Positions 61,166 to 64,000 of a DNA stretch of 64,000 nucleotides are shown in pieces. A program made the position numbers and the translations under genes. Origin of the DNA: Thysanoteuthis rhombus (taxonomy: Eukaryota; Mollusca; Cephalopoda; Oegopsida; Thysanoteuthidae); contig OY735207.1 in assembly GCA_963457665.1 (NCBI GenBank), forward strand, positions 59,845,613 through 59,909,612, written 5' to 3'. The number at the start of each line of letters is the position of its first letter. The stretch's first letter is position 1. The notes under the pieces were generated by a model that was not told the origin of the DNA, did no database searches, and worked only from the letters and a program-made list of their open reading frames with translations.

Positions 61166-63800
61166 ATGAATGAATGAATGATTTAATTAACCCAAAATGC
61201 TTGCATGAAAAAATCAGATGATATGAGGAATATGATCATAAATGATAGGTATTCAATTGAATACAAATTATGCTCAACAGGAAAGAAATGAACCTACCTC
61301 GGAGTTGACATTAGCAATTTGACATAATCAACAACAGATGAAAACATATCTGGATCATGTGTGTATGACAAAAGTTTCAAAAAATATCCAGGGACATTTT
61401 CTGCAATCAGTTTCTCAGGGTGGCTGGAAAGAATTAGAATAACAGTTTAATAGCAAATGAATTTTTATAGACATCCAAGTCAAAATTGAGAGGATTTATT
61501 GTTTTTATCTTTATAAGATGAAGCACACTCAGAATTCAAGCAATATGTGATTACTGCTCCAGCCAACTTCAAGTAATGTAATCAGTTTCTTTCCATCCTT
61601 ATATTAAACATTTTCCCTCAATACACTTTTTTAAGAAAATAAATAGGGTGATAGAATATAGAAACTGTCAATTTTTATCAATAAACTATTCCAACATAAT
61701 TAGTTCTTGTCAATATCTTTTTGAACAGTCATTAACATTCCCAATTTTACTTAGACAATTGAACTTCTTCATTGTGTTCTTGATGTTGTTTGCACAACAT
61801 TTCAAATGATCCATTCTTCAACCATGATGAAAAAATGAAAGAAAAAGTCTGAAATGTGGCAACAACACAAAGAAGTTTAATCGTCTGAAGGAAATTTAGG
61901 TTTTGTTCACAAATACATTTCATGCATGACATACATTGATTTTTGCTCTTAAGATTACTGTATTTAATGGCATTGAAGTTGTTATTTTTCCCCAAAAAAT
62001 TAATCTTGGAAATTCATCCTATCCTATTTTCATTCTTTTTTTCATTTCATTCTTTTTTCAAAATTTTGCAAGTCAAAATAGGGTAGCACATTAAACAACA
62101 AAGGTCACGATTTGGGGTAGACTTACAGGTTGAAGTAACTGGTACCCACATCCTCCAATTCATTAAAATGGGCTCTATGTAATCCCAGAATGAAAAAATC
62201 ATTCATGATGACAGAGGGTGTTTATTGAGTATGGATGAAACTATTATTTAAAATGGCTAAATACAGAATATAAGTAACTATATATATTGATCTATAAGAC
62301 TATTGATTTACAAGGATATTTTGAAGACTACTGCTTACTGCAACTCATCTAAGCCCCGATGGCTGTCCATATCAAGCTTTAGTAGATAGCCCACCCCCCA
62401 GTCATAATACCAGTGCAATGAATGCTGTGTAATATTTGCATCATTTTTTCTTTAAAATCAATGACCGTCACAAATACCAACAAATATGGTAGTAAAAAGA
62501 ATAGTGGAAATATTAAAGTAAATAACAAACAAAATGGGTCTTTTGTTAGCTTAAAGGCTCTGTAATCAACAAGGATTATAAAGCAGCATAAAAATTAGTC
62601 TTGTAGAGTTCAAAAAAGAGAACTTACTTGAGACAGACTTTTAGGTATGACATTATCAGCTGAGCATATTGTTGTGAAGAGGTCTGAAAATTAAATGAGA
62701 GAAATAACATCAATGAAATCTCAGTAAAATTCATCAAAAAGTGTTAGAATGTTTAACAAAGGTACAACATAGGTTCTTTCTCCTCATAGAAAAACATTCA
62801 AAAACATCTTGCATACTCAATATTTTTCATAATACTTGAGTGCTGCCAATTTGGATGTTTTTTGTTTTGTTTTTTAGAATTTGTGAGTCCATTGTTGACA
62901 ATATTCAGATGTTTTTAAATATTTTTTAATGAAATCAAGTCCAGTGTTACAAAATAAGATGATTTTTTTGATTTTTGACTTTGAGAGTGAATTCCAGAAT
63001 AAAAAAAAACCCTGAAAAATCACATCCGAAGTGGCAACAGCGATACTAATTATTCCTCCGCAAACCACACATCTTGGTTTGGATCTTTTTTTTCTCCTGC
63101 CAGCCTCCCAATTTATTACCATTTTCTATACACCATTCTTTATGTCTCTGAATTTTACAACATTCAACTATAATGTCTGAACAATGGTTCCCCCACTCTT
63201 TTCTTCATCAACAATTGTGGTATGCCAACAACAAGACATTTTTCATCAAGATGATGAGACAGAGCATAAGATGCAGATTCATGCCTATCCTAAGGGTATT
63301 AGTGATAAGTAAACACAAGCAGTTTCAGTTGGAATTCACTAATTCCATTTCCTGTACTGATAACCATTATACTACTTGATATCAAGGTTGCACAGATTTG
63401 ACCAGAAGGGGAGAATATCCAAGCTTTATCTCAGAGACTGATCTAACTCGGGTATTTGAATGTAGAAAATGAATGAGTCTGGAGCCAAAGGTTCAATAGT
63501 AGCCTTTTGGGGTGGAACTTTGCCTTGAAACTGTGCTGGGTAAGTCTCTAAAATAAAGCTTGGGTCAATAATTTCTTTTTTTCTGACCAAATCTGGTATA
63601 ACCACTTAATACTGCCACACAACATACATACAATATTGTAAATAGCAATGAAATAGCTTTAAAAAATTCAGTTTTTACGAGGCATTGGTCAATTGAATGA
63701 ATCTACTCACTTGTTCATAGTACAGAACTGCACACATATCAGCAATTTTGGAAGCAGAAGGGTAAAACGTTTTTGGAGTAACTGGTTCTGGGAACAAAGG
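46799..63800 (-). CDS. Armadillo-like plus CS-domain protein, partial (5' end outside window)
   Basis: Fourteen exons with GT-AG boundaries were found on the minus strand. The first ten (63800 to 56986) encode an alpha-helical, leucine-rich, armadillo/HEAT-like region (for example PGYFLKLLSYTHDPDMFSSV, ILQSLGQVLKI). Exon 53687-53821 is unassigned. Exons 52132-52242 and 50926-51091 together form a CS (p23-like) domain (FHVLWCQNKFRLLITLKI; YELFDEV; EVILSLCKAEVKYWPRLL). The last two exons are an acidic Ser/Glu-rich tail ending FNTKYT. CS domains usually bind HSP90 or other partners. A C-terminal CS domain is known in TDRD12-type piRNA factors, and the KAEVKYWPRLL ending would fit, but no helicase or clear Tudor domain is visible here. 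The gene therefore remains unassigned. The phase break between the exons ending at 56986 and starting at 53821 means at least one exon is missing. Confidence 0.75.
47543..47655. repeat. 38-bp tandem repeat, three units
   Basis: Three consecutive units of TAGGCTTTGTAATTATGGGT plus GCCTAGTGATTAATAAGT differ at a few positions. The GCCTAGTGGTTAATAAG part resembles a tRNA A-box region, so the unit may derive from a SINE head. Confidence 0.85.
48735..48945 (+). repeat. Interspersed repeat family A, partial copy
   Basis: Contains TGGTTAATTACTCAATAGAA, TTAGCAGCATGCCTTGTTAG, GTGATCGATAATTAAATTAT and GGCAGAGATCACTAAAAAC. These are the 5' landmarks of family A. It lies in the intron before the last exon of the CS-domain gene. 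Confidence 0.65.
49251..49350 (-). CDS. CS-domain gene exon (DSDDSGSDEFE)
   Basis: The acceptor is ATCCCACAG and the donor CAAG|gtaaat. It encodes PRNLYVDFEKIEDSDDSG, then SDEFEADEENPFTLQ. The serine/aspartate clusters are classic acidophilic kinase (CK2-type) contexts. Confidence 0.8.
49408..49800 (+). repeat. Interspersed repeat family A copy
   Basis: Nearly the full landmark order is present: TCTGGTTAATCATGCAATAG, GGCAGCATGCCATATT, GTGATCAATGAATAAGTTAC, GGTGGTGATCAC, CTGGACACAAGCTAAGGGAC and the 3' part AGCCAGACCCACTTGAAAAC. Confidence 0.65.
50926..51091 (-). CDS. CS-domain gene exon (second half of the CS domain)
   Basis: The acceptor is TTTGTTTCAG and the donor AACAAG|gtaagt. It encodes SFVLNDGVVQSVNYELFDEV, VVKKCAVCMQNNEVILSLCK, then AEVKYWPRLLQDKYNK. 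The order of beta-strand motifs, with L-K/C-KAE..W near the end, is typical of the C-terminal half of a CS domain. Confidence 0.85.
52132..52242 (-). CDS. CS-domain gene exon (first half of the CS domain)
   Basis: The acceptor is TTTTTTTGTAG and the donor TTTTAG|gtgagg. It encodes SNFHVLWCQNKFRLLITLKI, then NNSEWSGCEFQKTSVHF. The aromatic-x-W...V/L.I...I..N pattern is the usual start of a CS fold. Confidence 0.85.
53320..53450. repeat. tRNA-derived SINE family E, copy 1
   Basis: AGAGATGGATTCATG, AAAGGGCATTAG, AGAGTTTGAACTCTG and a GAGCCATAACTGAC-like end match the copies at 57845 and 63250. The reverse strand of the TTTGAACT segment is B-box-like. Confidence 0.5.
53687..53821 (-). CDS. CS-domain gene exon preceding the CS domain
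   Basis: The acceptor is GATTCTGACAG and the donor GAAAG|gttagt. It encodes CQNLVKGTEATTLCQELLDG, then LLVKVNYNQDSNVAICTQLQ and PTNE. It is open only in the frame that requires two bases from the preceding exon, which does not match the exon at 56986-57061. It joins correctly to the CS exon at 52242. Confidence 0.75.
54085..54480 (+). repeat. Interspersed repeat family A copy
   Basis: Contains GGTGATCAATGAATAATTTA, GTAGTGATCATTAAAA, GGGCACAAACTAGGAACC, CCGTACTCATTGAGGGGAGT, AGTGCTGGGCTAAGTCCGTA and AAACCAGTCTGTTG. The start is lost. Confidence 0.65.
54594..54682. repeat. (CA)n(TA)n microsatellite
   Basis: A short CA run is followed by a long, uninterrupted TA tract of about 36 dinucleotides. 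It is embedded in an intron of the CS-domain gene. Confidence 0.95.
54690..54800 (-). mobile_element. Transposon end fragment (uncertain class)
   Basis: The segment beginning GTGAGGTGCAATCCAAAAGTT directly beside the TA tract resembles a mariner-type transposon terminus. The adjoining minus-strand frame is short. The class is only suggested. Confidence 0.3.
55046..55276. mobile_element. Foldback MITE-like hairpin element
   Basis: The left arm (TTCTTGGATGAAGT, TTGCAACATTA, CTCAGTTGCTTTTTAT) reappears as the reverse complement on the right (ATAAAAAGCAACTGAAAG, TAATGTTGCAATAC, TATCCAAGAA). Almost the whole 230 bp is two arms. It would fold into one long imperfect hairpin. It lies inside an intron of the CS-domain gene. 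Confidence 0.75.
55401..55475 (+). repeat. tRNA-like SINE head
   Basis: GTGAG/CTCAC encloses the seven-base loop TTTGATT, like a T arm with a B box. It is preceded by a CAGCTAGGCAGT segment. There is no closing acceptor stem. Confidence 0.45.
56475..56762. mobile_element. Inverted-repeat element with Tc1-like terminal sequence
   Basis: The left arm (CTAAACCATAGCAGGATT, TTAATGACTTAACTCTACAG, AACTCTGTTG) pairs with the right arm (CAACAGAGTTCCAATACTG, TAGAGTTTGGTCATAAATGA, AATCCTGCTTTGATAGGTTT). At the right edge GGGGTGTACTCATTTATGGC followed by CAATACTGTA looks like a Tc1-type terminal repeat. The inner GATGAACTCATTTTTGG is a further diverged relative. It is probably a non-autonomous Tc1-related element. 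Confidence 0.6.
56986..57061 (-). CDS. CS-domain gene exon (GLLAIKREKP)
   Basis: The acceptor is TATATTTCCAG and the donor GAGAAG|gtaaag. It encodes SGLLAIKREKPIQEIMKIVG, then EGSCEK. It ends in phase 0, which cannot join directly to the next recognised exon. Confidence 0.75.
57563..57688 (-). CDS. CS-domain gene exon (armadillo-like region)
   Basis: The acceptor is ATTGCTTCCAG and the donor GACAG|gtaggt. It encodes KCAENLIELQVCPLFLPNVL, then EIQDHDFTEAYLSLLVPVS and LLD. It is leucine-rich and helical. Confidence 0.8.
57845..57980. repeat. tRNA-derived SINE family E, copy 2
   Basis: AGAGATGGATTCATGCC, CAAAGGAATCAGTG, CCAAAATTTGAACTGG and CATGCTGCTAACC match the copies at 53320 and 63250. 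Confidence 0.5.
58090..58460 (+). repeat. Interspersed repeat family A copy
   Basis: Contains GTGTTGGTGGTGATCAATTA, GTGATCAATGAATAAGCTAC, GGGCAGTGATCAGTAAAA, ACACAAAGTGAGGGACC, TTACACTGCAAATTGAACC, CTATTGGTGCAGCCTGTGAG and AGACTCACTTAAAAAC. It is a near-complete copy in an intron of the CS-domain gene. Confidence 0.65.
58640..58692 (-). CDS. CS-domain gene exon (armadillo-like region)
   Basis: A 53-nt exon with acceptor TTTATTTTCAG and donor CAAAA|gtaaga, encoding IKTSVCQLLESFCLADQ. The phases match both neighbours. Confidence 0.78.
59402..59483 (-). CDS. CS-domain gene exon (armadillo-like region)
   Basis: The acceptor is TATTTTTCAG and the donor AATGAG|gtaaag. It encodes SLIKTIASLNSGLFSILCEI, then VKSIYTNE. 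Confidence 0.8.
60640..60707 (-). CDS. CS-domain gene exon (armadillo-like region)
   Basis: The acceptor is TTCACTTTCAG and the donor TCAAG|gtaagt. It encodes HDDVSILHKTLQLIQFMTEI, then NS. Confidence 0.8.
61013..61073 (-). CDS. CS-domain gene exon (armadillo-like region)
   Basis: The acceptor is CTTTTTGCAG and the donor AAAATC|gtaagt. It encodes SLFGNFLSCGILQSLGQVLK, then I. It is a helical segment in the repeat-like region. Confidence 0.8.
61110..61163. repeat. (TA)n microsatellite
   Basis: A long alternating TA tract followed by short TATG repeats, in an intron of the CS-domain gene. Confidence 0.95.
61298..61423 (-). CDS. CS-domain gene exon (armadillo-like region)
   Basis: The acceptor is ATTCTTTCCAG and the donor CCGAG|gtaggt. 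It encodes HPEKLIAENVPGYFLKLLSY, then THDPDMFSSVVDYVKLLMST and P. This is the clearest armadillo/HEAT-like stretch. Confidence 0.85.
62628..62683 (-). CDS. CS-domain gene exon (armadillo-like region)
   Basis: A 56-nt exon with acceptor ATTTTCAG and donor CTCAA|gtaagt, encoding TSSQQYAQLIMSYLKVCL. The split Asn codon joins it in phase to the next exon. Confidence 0.8.
63250..63385. repeat. tRNA-derived SINE family E, copy 3
   Basis: GATGCAGATTCATGCC, CTAAGGGTATTAGTG, AGTTGGAATTCACTAATTCC and GATAACCATTATACTAC align in order with the copies at 53320 and 57845. Confidence 0.45.
63711..63800 (-). CDS. CS-domain gene exon, most upstream one visible
   Basis: The acceptor is TATTTCTACAG and the donor GAACAA|gtgagt. 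It is a 90-nt phase-0 exon encoding PLFPEPVTPKTFYPSASKIA, then DMCAVLYYEQ. The start codon and earlier exons lie beyond position 64000. Confidence 0.8.
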
Positions 63801-64000
63801 CTGTAGAAATACAAGAACAAAATGACAAATACATTACAAAGTCATTCTTGGTAGAATATTGATGCATTTATTACTTTGATAAAAAAAATCACAAGAATAT
63901 GAGAGTGAATCAGTAAGTCCACAGCTTGACACAGTTATTAGCTGAATTTTGATTTGAAATTTTAACTGTCTGATGTTCAACCTATGCGATCAATATTCAC

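Overview
This is animal nuclear DNA: AT-rich, with long introns, GT-AG splice sites, (TA)n and (CA)n microsatellites, and many decayed Tc1-like, non-LTR and tRNA-derived elements. The base composition, intron size and repeat load fit a lophotrochozoan, possibly a mollusc such as a cephalopod. That placement is an inference; the sequence alone does not fix the species. The window is mostly introns and repeats, with parts of two convergent protein genes.

Positions 1-2402 are upstream sequence and the probable 5' UTR of the first gene. Positions 2403-31628 (+) hold a complete eIF2 beta gene (EIF2S2). It has nine coding exons, all joined in phase, and encodes 322 residues. The protein has three eight-lysine boxes, the conserved C-terminal core and a C2-C2 zinc ribbon. 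Positions 31629 to about 46770 are its 3' UTR followed by a gene-free, repeat-filled spacer.

Positions 46799-63800 (-) hold the 3' part of a second gene. Fourteen exons are recognisable and the 5' end lies outside the window. It encodes an alpha-helical, armadillo-like region, then a CS (p23-like) domain, then an acidic tail. The family is not certain. The splice phases show that at least one exon between 53822 and 56985 has not been found.

The most interesting structure is inside introns 5, 6 and 7 of the eIF2 beta gene. Two unrelated short sequences recur in the sense orientation. Family 1 is 138-140 nt in its intact copies and occurs nine times, plus one truncated copy. Family 2 is 130-131 nt and occurs five times. 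Conservation stops sharply three bases after an ACA trinucleotide. Both families fold on paper into hairpin, hinge (AnAnnA), hairpin, ACA. In family 2 the last 83 nt are identical in all five copies, although the surrounding duplicated DNA has clearly diverged. I read them as candidate box H/ACA-type small nucleolar RNAs, amplified as alternating family 1/family 2 units of about 1.2-1.5 kb inside a translation-factor host gene. This is an inference from sequence and hand folding and has not been tested by search or expression data.
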